The notes below the pieces were generated by a model. It searched no databases. It was given only the letters and a program-made list of their open reading frames with translations, and had not been told where the DNA came from. Position numbers and translations under genes: made by a program. From NCBI GenBank assembly GCA_000696115.1, contig JJOH01000033.1, positions 34,705 to 98,704 of the forward strand: 64,000 bases of DNA. The letters run 5' to 3'. The DNA is from Streptomyces olindensis (GTDB taxonomy: Bacteria > Actinomycetota > Actinomycetes > Streptomycetales > Streptomycetaceae). Shown one piece after another: positions 16,556 to 28,764 of the stretch (positions are counted from its first letter, which is position 1; every line of letters begins with the position of its first letter).

Positions 16556-18010
16556 TCAGTCGGTGCCCGACTCCATCGCCGCGCGGTCCAGCCAGGCGTC
16601 CTGGTCGGAGACCTCGCCGCGGGAGGCGATGGCCTCGGCGCCGCCCTGGGGCAGCTCCGGCATCGTGCCGATGAGCCCGGTCGCGGCGGCCTGGGAGGCG
16701 CCGATGGTGGGGCTGCCGGTGCCGATCAGGCCGATGCCGGCGTACTGCTCCAGCTTGGCGCGCGAGTCGGCGATGTCCAGGTTGCGCATGGTGAGCTGGC
16801 CGATCCGGTCCACCGGGCCGAACGCGGAGTCCTCGGTGCGCTCCATGGAGAGCTTGTCCGGGTGGTAGCTGAACGCCGGGCCGGTGGTGTCGAGGATCGA
16901 GTAGTCCTCGCCGCGCCGCAGCCGCAGCGTCACCTCGCCGGTGACGGCGGCGCCGACCCAGCGCTGCAGCGACTCGCGGATCATCAGCGCCTGCGGGTCC
17001 AGCCAGCGGCCCTCGTACATCAGCCGCCCGAGGCGCCGGCCCTCGGTGTGGTACTGGGCGAGGGTGTCCTCGTTGTGGATGGCGTTGACCAGCCGCTCGT
17101 AGGCGGCGTGCAGCAGGGCCATGCCCGGGGCCTCGTAGATGCCGCGGGACTTCGCCTCGATGATGCGGTTCTCGATCTGGTCGGACATGCCGAGGCCGTG
17201 CCGGCCGCCGATGGCGTTGGCCTCCATGACCAGGTCGACGGCGGAGGCGAACTCCTTGCCGTTGATCGTCACGGGGCGGCCCTGGTCGAAGCCGATCGTC
17301 ACGTCCTCGGTGGCGATCTCGACCTCGGGGTCCCAGAACTTCACACCCATGATGGGCTCGACCGTCTCGATGCCGGTGTCCAGGTGCTCCAGGGTCTTGG
17401 CCTCGTGGGTGGCGCCCCAGATGTTGGCGTCGGTGGAGTACGCCTTCTCCGTGCTGTCGCGGTAGGGGAGGCCGTGGGCGAGCAGCCACTCCGACATCTC
17501 CTTGCGGCCGCCCAGCTCCGTCACGAAGGCCGCGTCCAGCCAGGGCTTGTAGATCCTGAGGTGCGGGTTGGCGAGCAGGCCGTAGCGGTAGAACCGCTCG
17601 ATGTCGTTGCCCTTGAAGGTCGAGCCGTCGCCCCAGATCTGGACGTCGTCCTCCAGCATCGCCCGCACCAGGAGCGTGCCGGTGACGGCGCGGCCCAGGG
17701 GAGTGGTGTTGAAGTACGCCCGCCCGCCCGAGCGGATGTGGAACGCGCCGCAGGTCAGCGCGGCCAGGCCCTCCTCGACCAGCGCCGCGCGGCAGTCGAC
17801 CAGGCGCGCGATCTCCGCGCCGTAGGTCTTGGCACGGCCGGGCACCGAGGCGATGTCGGGCTCGTCGTACTGGCCGATGTCGGCGGTGTAGGTGCACGGG
17901 ACGGCGCCCTTGTCGCGCATCCACGCGACCGCGACGGAGGTGTCGAGACCGCCCGAGAAGGCGATGCCGACGCGTTCGCCGGCGGGCAGGGAGGTGAGGA
18001 CCTTGGACAT
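16556..18010 (-). CDS. argG: Argininosuccinate synthase
   Basis: A 484-residue enzyme of the long, E. coli-like ArgG class. The ATP pyrophosphatase P-loop GIAFSGGLDTSVAVAWM is at residues 14-30; TADIGQYDEPDI, IWGDGSTFKGNDIERFYRYG and DANIWGATHEAKTLEHL are substrate-binding segments. It joins citrulline and aspartate using ATP in arginine biosynthesis. It stands alone, away from other arg genes. The ATG at 18010 is chosen because a promoter -10 ends 6 nt before it; there is no Shine-Dalgarno sequence, so the mRNA is probably leaderless. Confidence 0.95.
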   Translation of the reverse strand: MSKVLTSLPAGERVGIAFSGGLDTSVAVAWMRDKGAVPCTYTADIGQYDEPDIASVPGRAKTYGAEIARLVDCRAALVEEGLAALTCGAFHIRSGGRAYFNTTPLGRAVTGTLLVRAMLEDDVQIWGDGSTFKGNDIERFYRYGLLANPHLRIYKPWLDAAFVTELGGRKEMSEWLLAHGLPYRDSTEKAYSTDANIWGATHEAKTLEHLDTGIETVEPIMGVKFWDPEVEIATEDVTIGFDQGRPVTINGKEFASAVDLVMEANAIGGRHGLGMSDQIENRIIEAKSRGIYEAPGMALLHAAYERLVNAIHNEDTLAQYHTEGRRLGRLMYEGRWLDPQALMIRESLQRWVGAAVTGEVTLRLRRGEDYSILDTTGPAFSYHPDKLSMERTEDSAFGPVDRIGQLTMRNLDIADSRAKLEQYAGIGLIGTGSPTIGASQAAATGLIGTMPELPQGGAEAIASRGEVSDQDAWLDRAAMESGTD

Positions 18011-18016
18011 AGAAAG

Positions 18017-18045
18017 AGTATGTCTCACTTTGCATAGTCATGCAA
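18017..18045 (-). promoter_or_regulatory. argG promoter with ARG box over the -35
   Basis: On the minus strand TTGCAT (18045-18040), a 17-bp spacer and CATACT (18022-18017) precede the argG ATG by 6 nt. The -35 is the left arm of the perfect inverted repeat TTGCATGACTATGCAA (18045-18030), which fits the TGCATnnnnATGCA form of Streptomyces ArgR (ARG) boxes. ArgR with arginine would block polymerase directly. Confidence 0.65.
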
Positions 18046-18083
18046 GCGAGCTGTGCGAAAACGCCGTCCCCGCTGGTCGGGGC

Positions 18084-19072
18084 TCAGGAATGCGCCGTTC
18101 CGGAACCGCCGAGCGCGCCCAGGATCCGCTCGGCCGCCAGGGTCGGGGTCAGCTCGCCCTCCCGGACCTGCTGCTCCAGCACCGGCGCCAGGGCCCGTAC
18201 CGCCGGGTCGGCCTGCAGCCGGCCGAGGAGTTCGTCGCGGACCATGGACCAGGTCCAGTCGACCTGCTGGTCACGGCGCTTGGCGGTGAGCCGTCCGGTG
18301 GAGTCCAGCAGCGCGCGGTGCTGCTCCAGGCGCTCCCACACCGTGTCCAGGCCGGTCGACTCGCGGGCGCTGCAGTGCAGCACCGGCGGTGTCCAGAAGG
18401 CGTCCTTGCCGTGCATCAGCCGCAGCGCGCCCGCCAGTTCCCGCGCGGCGGCCCGGGCGTCGCGCTCGTGCGGCCCGTCCGCCTTGTTGACGGCGATCAC
18501 GTCGGCCAGCTCCAGCACGCCCTTCTTGATGCCCTGGAGCTGGTCGCCGGTGCGGGCGAGGGTGAGCAGCAGGAAGGTGTCGACCATGTCCGCGACGGCG
18601 GTCTCGGACTGCCCGACGCCGACCGTCTCGACGAGGACCACGTCGTAACCGGCCGCCTCCATCACCACGATCGACTCGCGGGTGGCCTTGGCGACTCCGC
18701 CGAGCGTGCCCGCGGTGGGGGAGGGGCGCACGAACGCCGCCGGATCCACGGCCAGACGCTCCATCCGGGTCTTGTCGCCCAGGATGGAGCCGCCGGTGCG
18801 GCTGGAGGACGGGTCGACGGCCAGGACCGCCACCCGGTGCCCGAGCGACGTCAGCAGCGTGCCGAAGGCGTCGATGAACGTCGACTTGCCCACCCCGGGT
18901 ACCCCGCTGATCCCGATCCGCCGGGCCCGGCCGCTGTGCGGCAGCAGCGCGGTCAGCACCTCCTGGGCCAGCGCGCGGTGCTGCGGCCGGGTCGACTCGA
19001 CGAGCGTGATGGCCCGGGCGACGATCGCCCGCTTCCCGTCGAGCACTCCCTTCACATACGCGTCGACATCGA

Positions 19073-19076
<4 letters not shown>
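18084..19076 (-). CDS. meaB: Methylmalonyl-CoA mutase-associated GTPase MeaB (ArgK-type)
   Basis: A 330-residue G3E-type GTPase. Walker A is GISGVPGVGKSTFIDAFG (near residue 53); AVDPSSSRTGGSILGDKTRM, the ETVGVGQSE switch and AVNKADG base-recognition motif follow. MeaB loads and protects the B12 cofactor of the mutase. The GTG start overlaps the mutB stop as GTGA, so it is coupled to the mutase genes. Earlier annotations call such proteins ArgK; a role in arginine transport is not supported. Confidence 0.92.
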
Positions 19077-21261
<2,185 letters not shown>

Positions 21262-21265
<4 letters not shown>

Positions 21266-23073
21266 CGGGACACTCCCATGCGGTCGAGGGTCGCGGAGAG
21301 CACGGCCACGGCGTCGCAGCCCGCGAAGACGTACGCGTCGACACCCGGGTACTCCCCGGGCCGCCCGGCCAGAAACACGTGCGAGGCACCGTCCGCGCGC
21401 AACTCCGCTGCCTTCTCGGCCGCCTGCTCCTCGTACAGGGCGTCGCTGGAGCACAGCACGGCCTCCGTCGCGCCGCTCTCCGCGAACGTGCCCTGGGTGA
21501 CGGGCTCGATGCCGCCCGCCTGGAACAGGTTCGAGGCGAACGTGAGGCGCGCGGTGTGCGCGGCGGCCGGGCCGAGCGCCGCGAGGAAGACGCGGGGCCG
21601 GGAGCCGGTCGCGGCGAGATGCGCGTCCGAGCGGGCCCGCAGCGCCTCGAAGGCCTCGTCGCGGCGCACCCGCGGCAGCCCGCCGGACGGCTGCTCGGGC
21701 GCGCTCTCGCGCACGACCGGCTTCTCCGCCAGGAACGGGAACTCGCTGACGCCGGTGATGGGTTCGCGCCGCTTGGCCAGCCTGGCGGTCCGCGCCCGCC
21801 ACGTCTCGGCGAGGTCCCGCTCGACGTCCCCGGAGCGCAGGGCGGCCGCCATGCCGCCGAGCCTCTCGATCCGCTGGAAGAACTCCCAGCCCGCGTGGGC
21901 GAGTTCGTCCGTGAGCCGCTCCACGTACCAGGAGCCGCCCGCAGGGTCGATCACCCGGGCCAGGTGCGACTCCTCGATGAGGATCGTGGAGGTGTTGCGG
22001 GCGATACGGCGCGCGAACGCGTCCGGCAGGCCGAGGGCGTGGTCGAAGGGCAGCACGGTCACCGCGTCGGCCCCGCCCGCCCCGGCGGCGAGCGTGGCGA
22101 TGGTCGTGCGCAGCATGTTCACCCACGGGTCGCGCCGCGTCATCATCACGGGCGAGGTGACGACGTGCTGCCGCTGCGCCCCGGCGCGCGGGGCGCCGCA
22201 GACCTCGGCCACCCGCGCCCACAGCCGGCGCGCCGCCCGCAGCTTGGCGATGGTGAGGAACTGGTCGGCGGTCGCCGCGTAGCGGAACTCCAGCTGTCCA
22301 CAGGCCTGTTCGACGCTCAGGCCCGCCTCGGTCAGCTCCCGCAGATACGCCACCGCCGTGGCCAGCGAGGCACCCAGCTCCTGGGCGGCCGAGCCACCGG
22401 CCTCGTGGAAGGGCAGCGCGTCCACGGTCAGGGCCCGCAGCCCCGGGTACTCCGCGGCGCACAGCCGCGCGAGCTCCGTGGCCGACGCGACGTCACCCCG
22501 CTGCCCGGTCCGGGCCTCGTACCCCAGGGGATCCGCGCCCAGGTTGCCGCGCGCCGCGTCCCGGGCGACCCCCCGCTCCTCGTGCAGCCGCAGCAACTCC
22601 CGTGCGGCGGGCTCGGTTTCGCGTCCCGCGTCGAGGACGACGGGGGCCAGGTCGAGGTAGACACCGTCGAGGACCCGGCCGAGCTCCGCGACCGGGATGC
22701 CGTCGTCCCCGACCGTCAGCCAGATGGACGTGACACCGTTCTCCAGGTCCGCGAGCACCGTGTCGCGGTCGGCCGTCGTGTGCCGCTGCCGTACGTCCCA
22801 GCCGCCGACCGTGTTCCCCTCGGCCCGGGCGCCCCGCACAAAGGGCGCGAACCCGGGGAGCCCCGGCTCGGGCGCGGTGTCGTGCGAGGTGTAGAGGGGC
22901 CGGGTGCGCAACCCGTCCTCCAACGCGGTGGACAGGGCTTCCTCGGCCTCGGTCCCCTCGACGTCCTTGCCCGATTTGCGCAGTACACCCGCCACAAGGC
23001 GCTGCCACTGCTCATGGGGCACATCAGGGAACTCGCCGGCCAGCTCAAGCCCGTCGTCAGGCAGGACCGTCAT
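21262..23073 (-). CDS. mutA: Methylmalonyl-CoA mutase, small subunit
   Basis: A 603-residue paralogue of the large subunit. It keeps the barrel (PLYTSHD, RNTSTILIEESHLARVIDPAGGSWYVE, SEFPFLAEKPV) but its C-terminal domain lacks the DxHxxG cobalamin signature, as expected for the structural subunit. It forms a heterodimer with MutB. Usual length for actinobacterial MutA is about 600 residues. No strong Shine-Dalgarno precedes the ATG; the 5' region is short. Confidence 0.93.
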
Positions 23074-23168
23074 GCTCGGATGCTAGGACACGAGCACGAA
23101 GGAGCAGCAGAGGGCACGGCTGTGACGTTTCCCTCGCCCTGACTGTGACCTCGCCGACAACACCGGCG

Positions 23169-23207
23169 GGGCGGCGCACGCCGACGTGGTGTCGGGGTGC
23201 GCCGCCC
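23169..23207. terminator. Hairpin between mutA and the ABC exporter
   Basis: GGGCGGCGCAC (23169-23179) pairs with GTGCGCCGCCC (23197-23207) around a 17-nt loop. It follows the permease stop region in the leftward direction and should separate the exporter operon from mutA. Confidence 0.5.
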
Positions 23208-23240
23208 TCGGGCGGGGAGCGGTCGGTGCTGCCATGACGG

Positions 23241-24053
23241 TCACTTCGGGTCGCTGTTGAACTTCGAGGTCGACCAGAGGTAGCCGAGCACGGCCAGCCC
23301 CACGCACCAGGCCACGGCCAGCCATCCGTTGTGGCCGATCCCGGTGCCGAGCAGCAGGCCCCGCAGCGTCTCGATGGCCGGGGTGAACGGCTGGTACTCG
23401 GCGATCGGCCGGAACCAGCCGGGCATCGTGTCGACCGGGACGAAGGCGCTGGACAGCAGCGGCAGCAGGATCAGCGGCATCGCGTTGTTGCTGGCGGCTT
23501 CGGCGTTCGGGCTGGACAGGCCCATGCCGACCGCGATCCAGGTGAGCGCCAGGGCGAAGAGCACGAGCAGCCCGAACGCCGCCAGCCACTCCAGGACGGT
23601 GGCGTCGGTGGAGCGGAAGCCGATGGCCACGGCGACGGCGCCGACGAGGACGACGCTCATGACCGACTGGAGCACGCTGCCGACGACGTGCCCGACGAGG
23701 ACCGAGGGGCGGTGGATCGCCATCGTGCGGAAGCGGGCGATGATGCCCTCGGTCATGTCGTTGGAGACGGAGACCGCGGTGCCGATCGTGGTGCTGCCGA
23801 TGGTCATCAGGAGCAGGCCGGGGACGATGTAGGCGATGTAGTCGGAGCGGTCCCCGCCGCCGATGCCCGCGCTCATGGTGTCGCCGAAGATGTAGACGAA
23901 CAGCAGCAACAGCATGATCGGCGTGAGCAGCAGGTTCAGTGTGAGGGACGGGTAGCGGCGGGCGTGCAGCAGGTTGCGGCGCAGCATCGTGGACGAGTCG
24001 CGCACGGCGAGGGAGATCCGGGCCGGGCGGGCGGGTGCCGGGGGTGTGCTCAT
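23241..24053 (-). CDS. ABC-2 type exporter permease (DrrB-like)
   Basis: A 270-residue membrane protein with six helices and the ABC-2 pattern: SLTLNLLLTPIMLLLLFVYIFGD, VPGLLLMTIGSTTIGTAVSVSNDMTEGIIARFRTM and SSAFVPVDTMPGWFRPIAEYQPFTP. These place it with the DrrB/daunorubicin-resistance group. ATGA overlap with the ATPase gene indicates coupling. Cargo is unknown; the DUF4097 protein and the two-HTH regulator next door suggest an envelope-stress or drug-efflux role. Confidence 0.87.
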   Translation of the reverse strand: MSTPPAPARPARISLAVRDSSTMLRRNLLHARRYPSLTLNLLLTPIMLLLLFVYIFGDTMSAGIGGGDRSDYIAYIVPGLLLMTIGSTTIGTAVSVSNDMTEGIIARFRTMAIHRPSVLVGHVVGSVLQSVMSVVLVGAVAVAIGFRSTDATVLEWLAAFGLLVLFALALTWIAVGMGLSSPNAEAASNNAMPLILLPLLSSAFVPVDTMPGWFRPIAEYQPFTPAIETLRGLLLGTGIGHNGWLAVAWCVGLAVLGYLWSTSKFNSDPK

Positions 24054-24976
24054 CGGGCGGCCTCCGTGAGGGCGAAGAAGACGTCGTCGAGGTCGGGGGT
24101 GTGCAGGGTGAGTTCGTCGGCCTCGATGCCGGCGGCGTCGAGCCAGTCGAGCAGGGAGCGCAGTTCGCGCTGGCTGCCGTCGCTGGGCAGGTGCAGGGTG
24201 AGGGCGTCGTCGTCGCCGGTGGCCTCGCGCAGGGCGGTGGCGGCGGTGCGGTAGGCGGCGGGGTCGGTGAAGCGGAGCCGGACGTGTCCGCCGGGGACGA
24301 GCCGCTTGAGTTCCTCGGCGGTGCCCTCGGCGGCGATCCTGCCGTCGTGCAGGACGGCGATGCGGTCGGCGAGCTGGTCGGCCTCCTCCAGGTACTGGGT
24401 GGTGAGGAAGACGGTCACGCCGCCGGTGACCAGTTCGCGGATGATTTGCCACATGGTGTGGCGGGAGCGGGGGTCCAGGCCGGTGGTGGGTTCGTCGAGG
24501 AAGATGACGCGCGGGCCGCCGACCAGGGTCATGGCGATGTCCAGGCGGCGTTTCATGCCGCCGGAGTAGGTGGAGGCGGGCTTCTTCGCGGCCTCGGTGA
24601 GGTCGAAGCGGTCCAGCAACTCGGCCGCGATGCGCCGTCCTTCGTGTGTGGGCAGGTGGTGCAGGTCGGCCATGAGGAGCATGTTCTCCTCGCCGGTGAT
24701 CAGTCCGTCGACGGCGGAGAACTGTCCGGTGACCCCGATCGCGGCGCGTACGGCCTGGGCCTGGGTGGTCAGGTCGTGGCCGGCGACCCGGGCCTGTCCG
24801 GCGTCGGCGGTGATGAGGGTGGAGAGGATCTTCACGGCGGTGGTCTTGCCGGCCCCGTTCGGACCCAGCAGCGCGAACACGGAACCGGTCGGGATGTGCA
24901 GGTCGATGCCGTCGAGGACGGTCTTGTCGCCGTAGGACTTGCGCAGCCCGTTCGCCGCGATGCCCAGGTTCGTCAT
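24050..24976 (-). CDS. ABC exporter ATP-binding protein (DrrA-like)
   Basis: A 308-residue ATPase. Walker A GPNGAGKTTAVKIL, Q-loop TGQFSAVDGLITGEENM, signature YSGGMKRRLDIAMTLVG, Walker B RVIFLDEPTTGLDP and switch His FLTTQYLEEA are all intact. The C-terminal extension after residue 220 (HVRLRFTDPAAYRTAATAL ... DLDDVFFALTEAA) is the DrrA-type tail that binds the permease. It sits 12 nt after the DUF4097 gene, in the same operon. Confidence 0.92.
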   Translation of the reverse strand: MTNLGIAANGLRKSYGDKTVLDGIDLHIPTGSVFALLGPNGAGKTTAVKILSTLITADAGQARVAGHDLTTQAQAVRAAIGVTGQFSAVDGLITGEENMLLMADLHHLPTHEGRRIAAELLDRFDLTEAAKKPASTYSGGMKRRLDIAMTLVGGPRVIFLDEPTTGLDPRSRHTMWQIIRELVTGGVTVFLTTQYLEEADQLADRIAVLHDGRIAAEGTAEELKRLVPGGHVRLRFTDPAAYRTAATALREATGDDDALTLHLPSDGSQRELRSLLDWLDAAGIEADELTLHTPDLDDVFFALTEAAR

Positions 24977-24988
24977 GACGGATGCTCC

Positions 24989-25654
24989 TCAGAGGCTGCG
25001 GGCGGTGATGTCGCCGTAGGCGGTGGTCGCGCGGATGGTCAGGGCGGCGGCGCCTTCGGCGTTCCGGAGGGCGTTGTGGATCCGGCCGTAGGTGGTGCCG
25101 GCGTCCAGGGCGGCGGAGACCCCGGCGGCCGCGCCGACCGACACGTCGCCGGCCTGGGTGGTCAGCACGACCGTGCCGCTCACGGCCTCGGCGACCCGGA
25201 TGTCGCCCTTTCCGGTGTTGATCTCCCCGGGGCCGCCCAGGCGGCCGACCGAGACGTCGCCGGCGACGGTGGTGAGGCGGGCGCTCGCGGTCTCGTCGAG
25301 CTTGATCTCGCCGTGCGCGCTCTCGACGGAGACGTCGCCGAGCCGCCCGACGCCCCGAAGCTCGGCGCTGGCCGCCTTCACCTCGACCCGCGAGCCGGCG
25401 GGCAGCTGGACCGTCACCTCGATGGCACCGGAGGGGCCGAGGTACTGGTTCTTCGCCGGGGCCTCGATCCGCAGGGCGCCGTCGCCGTACGCGACCGCGG
25501 TCTGCTCCGCCGCCTTCACGTCACGGCTCTTCGAGGCGTCGGCCGGCAGGACCTCGACCGTGGTGTCGGCCCGGTCCGCGGCGATGAACCGGACGCGCCC
25601 GGCGGGGATGTCCAGGACGGCGGAGATCGGGGCGGGGGTGTGGAACGTCTGCAT
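24989..25654 (-). CDS. DUF4097 beta-helix-type protein
   Basis: A 221-residue protein made of repeated short beta strands: ITARSL, GDVSVG and YGDIT units recur, for example RLGDVSVESAHGEIKLDE and VAGDVSVGRLGGPGE. This is the DUF4097/adhesin-like right-handed beta fold. There is no signal peptide or anchor, so it probably works in the cytoplasm. AGGAGAG precedes ATG 25654 by 5 nt. It is the first gene of the exporter operon, downstream of operators shared with the divergent regulator. Confidence 0.82.
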   Translation of the reverse strand: MQTFHTPAPISAVLDIPAGRVRFIAADRADTTVEVLPADASKSRDVKAAEQTAVAYGDGALRIEAPAKNQYLGPSGAIEVTVQLPAGSRVEVKAASAELRGVGRLGDVSVESAHGEIKLDETASARLTTVAGDVSVGRLGGPGEINTGKGDIRVAEAVSGTVVLTTQAGDVSVGAAAGVSAALDAGTTYGRIHNALRNAEGAAALTIRATTAYGDITARSL

Positions 25655-25694
25655 GATGCTCTCCTGGTTCGGCCGTTTGTTTCTGACATCGGAA

Positions 25695-25723
25695 ACGCTA
25701 CGTTGCGTTCGAGGGGTAGACAA
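25695..25723 (-). promoter_or_regulatory. Promoter of the DUF4097-exporter operon
   Basis: TTGTCT (25723-25718) and TAGCGT (25700-25695) on the minus strand have a 17-bp spacer. A leader of about 35 nt results. Confidence 0.5.
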
Positions 25724-25773
25724 CTCTCCCGTTGCGCTGTGACGGCGTTTTACCAGGTAGGGACGGCATAATC

Positions 25774-25848
25774 ATTGCAATGGGTCTGCCGAGTAATGCA
25801 ACAGGACACCCTTGATCGTTGCAATGGAATGACGTTGAACGCTACTCT
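25774..25848. promoter_or_regulatory. Triple GTTGCAAT operator and promoter of the GbsR-like regulator
   Basis: Three sites share the octamer: ATTGCAAT (25774-25781, perfect palindrome), the complement of GTTGCATT (25795-25802) and GTTGCAAT (25818-25825). Spacing is 21 and 23 bp, close to two helical turns. The third overlaps the -35 TTGCAA (25819-25824) of a rightward promoter whose -10 is TACTCT (25843-25848, 18-bp spacer), so the regulator probably represses itself. Confidence 0.55.
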
Positions 25849-25881
25849 CGACCCGTCAGGGAAGCGTGAAGGGAGAACGCG

Positions 25882-26637
25882 GTGCCGGGAGGCAGGCTCA
25901 CTCAGCAGGAACGCCAGCAGATCGCGACGGGACTGGCCGACGGCCTGGCCTACGCGGAGATCGCCAGGCGCCTCGACCGTCCGACGTCGACGATCACCCG
26001 TGAGGTGATGCGGAACGGCGGCCCCACGGCCTACCGCGCCGACCTGGCCCACCGCGCCACGGAACGCCGCGCCCACCGGCGCAGGCAGGCCGCTCCCCGC
26101 GCGGCGGAGGCGCCCCCGCAGCCCCACGGACGGGACGCCGAGGCCGTGCGCGAGTACGAGGAGACGCTGACCACCGTCTTCATGCAGTCGGGCACGCCCA
26201 AGATGATGGCCAGGGTGATGGCCTGCCTCTGCATCAGCGACACCGGCAGCCTCACCGCGTCCGAGCTCGTCCAGCGCCTCCAGGTCAGCCCGGCGTCCAT
26301 CTCCAAGGCGGTCGCGTACCTCGACGGTCAGGGCCTCGTCCGCCGGGAACGCGACGAACGCCGCCGCGAGCGCTACATCGTCGACGACGACGTCTGGTAC
26401 CAGTCGATGATGGCCAGCGCCCGGGCCATCGCCCAGATCGTCGAGACCGCACAGCAAGGTGTCGGCATCCTCGGCGCGGGCACCCCGGCCGGCGCGCGCA
26501 TGGAGAACATCGCCCGCTTCCTCGACTTCGTCTCCGAAAGCACCGCACGCGCCGCGGACCAGGCGCGCGACATCCTCCACGCGAAGCCCGCGACGACCAC
26601 GGGCGCCGCCGCCGAGCAGCCCCCGGCGAGCGGCTGA
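25882..26637 (+). CDS. Regulator fusing an IS30-type HTH to a GbsR/MarR domain
   Basis: A 251-residue protein with two DNA-binding parts. Residues 4-45 (LTQQERQQIATGLADGLAYAEIARRLDRPTSTITREV) match the N-terminal HTH of IS30 transposases. After a basic linker, residues 85-240 form a GbsR-like winged helix: FMQSGTPKMMARVMACLCIS, TASELVQRLQVSPASISKAVAYLDGQGLVRRERDERRRERYIVDDDVWYQSM. The GTG start has GGGAG upstream. It is divergent from the DUF4097-ABC operon and three likely operators lie between. No transposase catalytic domain is present, so this is a domesticated HTH rather than an IS. Confidence 0.85.
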   Translation: MPGGRLTQQERQQIATGLADGLAYAEIARRLDRPTSTITREVMRNGGPTAYRADLAHRATERRAHRRRQAAPRAAEAPPQPHGRDAEAVREYEETLTTVFMQSGTPKMMARVMACLCISDTGSLTASELVQRLQVSPASISKAVAYLDGQGLVRRERDERRRERYIVDDDVWYQSMMASARAIAQIVETAQQGVGILGAGTPAGARMENIARFLDFVSESTARAADQARDILHAKPATTTGAAAEQPPASG

Positions 26638-26643
26638 ACCGCC

Positions 26644-26691
26644 GCGGGGCAGCGACCCAGCTCCCTGCCCCGCTCCCGAGGCCCCCTTTTT
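26644..26691 (+). terminator. Terminator after the GbsR-like gene
   Basis: GCGGGGCAG (26644-26652) pairs with CTGCCCCGC (26665-26673). A CCCCCTTTTTC tract follows 14 nt later. It starts 7 bp after the stop codon. Confidence 0.5.
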
Positions 26692-26768
26692 CTTACGAAT
26701 CCCGGACGTCGGAGGTCGGCGACGCCCTCGGGAACCGCACCGCGGCCCGGTGGTGCCAGGCTGGAGGC

Positions 26769-27500
<732 letters not shown>

Positions 27501-27502
27501 CC

Positions 27503-28615
27503 ATGCGCGACACCCTCCTCATCGCCCTGTACGCCTTCGCCGGTGCCGCCGTCACGGGCCTGGCCGGAGCGGGCGTCCTGCGCCTGATCCGGCGCCGCTC
27601 GCTGACCGCCTCGCTCACCGTCGTCGCGGCGGTCGGGATCGTCGCGATGCTCGCGGGCACGCTCGCCGTCGCCTGGGCGATGTTCCTCTCCCCGCACGAC
27701 CTGACCGTCGTCACGACGGTCGTCGCCATGGCGGCCGTCGTCTCCCTGGCCACCGCGCTGCTGCTGGGCCGCTGGGTCGTCGCCCGCAGCCGCGCCCTCA
27801 CCCTGGCCGCGCGCTCCTTCGGCGACGGCGGGGACTTCGCCGCCCCCGACGGCCCGACGACTGCCGAACTGGAGTCGCTGAGCCGCGAGTTGGCCGCCAC
27901 CAGCGCCCGGCTCGCCGAATCGCGGGAACGGGAACGCGCGCTGGAGACCTCCCGGCGCGAACTCGTCGCCTGGATCTCGCACGACCTGCGCACCCCGCTG
28001 GCCGGTCTGCGCGCCATGTCGGAGGCCCTGGAGGACGGCGTCGCCGCCGACCCCGGCCGCTATCTGCAACAGATCCGCACCGAGGTCGAACGCCTCAACG
28101 ACATGGTCGGGGACCTCTTCGAACTCTCCCGCATCCACGCCGGCACGCTGTCCCTGGCGCCCACCCGGATGTCCCTGTACGACCTGGTCGGCGACGCGCT
28201 GGCGGGAGTCGACCCGCTCGCCCGGGAGCACGGCGTGCGGCTGGTGGGGGACCGGATCGAGCCGGTGCCGGTGGAGGTGGACGGCAGGGAGATGAGCCGC
28301 GTCCTGGGCAACCTGCTGGTCAACGCGATCCGCCGGACCCCGGCCGACGGCACCGTCGCGATCGCCGCCGAGCGGTCCGCCGAGGGCGTCGTGCTGTCGG
28401 TGACGGACGGCTGCGGCGGCATCCCCGAGGAGGACCTGCCGCGCGTCTTCGACACCGGCTGGCGCGGCACGCACGCCCGGACGCCCCCGGCCGGCGCGGG
28501 CCTGGGCCTCGCCATCGTCCGGGGGATCGTGGAGGCACACCAGGGCCGGGCCACCGTGCACAACATCCCCGGCGGTTGCCGCTTCGAGGTGCTGCTGCCC
28601 GCCGCCGCGCCCTGA
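27503..28615 (+). CDS. Two-component sensor histidine kinase
   Basis: A 370-residue kinase with three predicted membrane helices in the first 90 residues (at about 4-26, 38-61 and 68-90) and almost no extracytoplasmic loop, so it probably senses a membrane signal. A HAMP-like segment leads to the H box LVAWISHDLRTPLAGLRAM with His160. N box LGNLLVNAIRRTP and G boxes DGCGGIPEEDLPRVFD and GAGLGLAIVRGIVEAH complete the ATPase. Its partner is the regulator immediately upstream. Confidence 0.92.
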   Translation: MRDTLLIALYAFAGAAVTGLAGAGVLRLIRRRSLTASLTVVAAVGIVAMLAGTLAVAWAMFLSPHDLTVVTTVVAMAAVVSLATALLLGRWVVARSRALTLAARSFGDGGDFAAPDGPTTAELESLSRELAATSARLAESRERERALETSRRELVAWISHDLRTPLAGLRAMSEALEDGVAADPGRYLQQIRTEVERLNDMVGDLFELSRIHAGTLSLAPTRMSLYDLVGDALAGVDPLAREHGVRLVGDRIEPVPVEVDGREMSRVLGNLLVNAIRRTPADGTVAIAAERSAEGVVLSVTDGCGGIPEEDLPRVFDTGWRGTHARTPPAGAGLGLAIVRGIVEAHQGRATVHNIPGGCRFEVLLPAAAP

Positions 28616-28764
28616 GCCGGGCAGCACCACCGCTCGTGCCGCGCGTGCCCCCGCCCGCGCGAACGGGGGCGGACGTAAGGGTTTCGTCATCGGCCGGGCG
28701 GCCCATGACACCGGATACGCCCGTTGAATGGGAGTGAGACAAGAACTCCCAGGAGGTGGGCGGT

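Noticed and set aside
13346..18037. Very long frames on either strand across pntAB and argG
   Set aside because: Composition artefacts; the pnt and arg products in the chosen frames are full length and motif-complete.
25882..26020. An IS30 insertion remnant
   Set aside because: The IS30-type HTH is in frame with an intact regulatory domain, has its own promoter, and no transposase core or terminal repeats are present.
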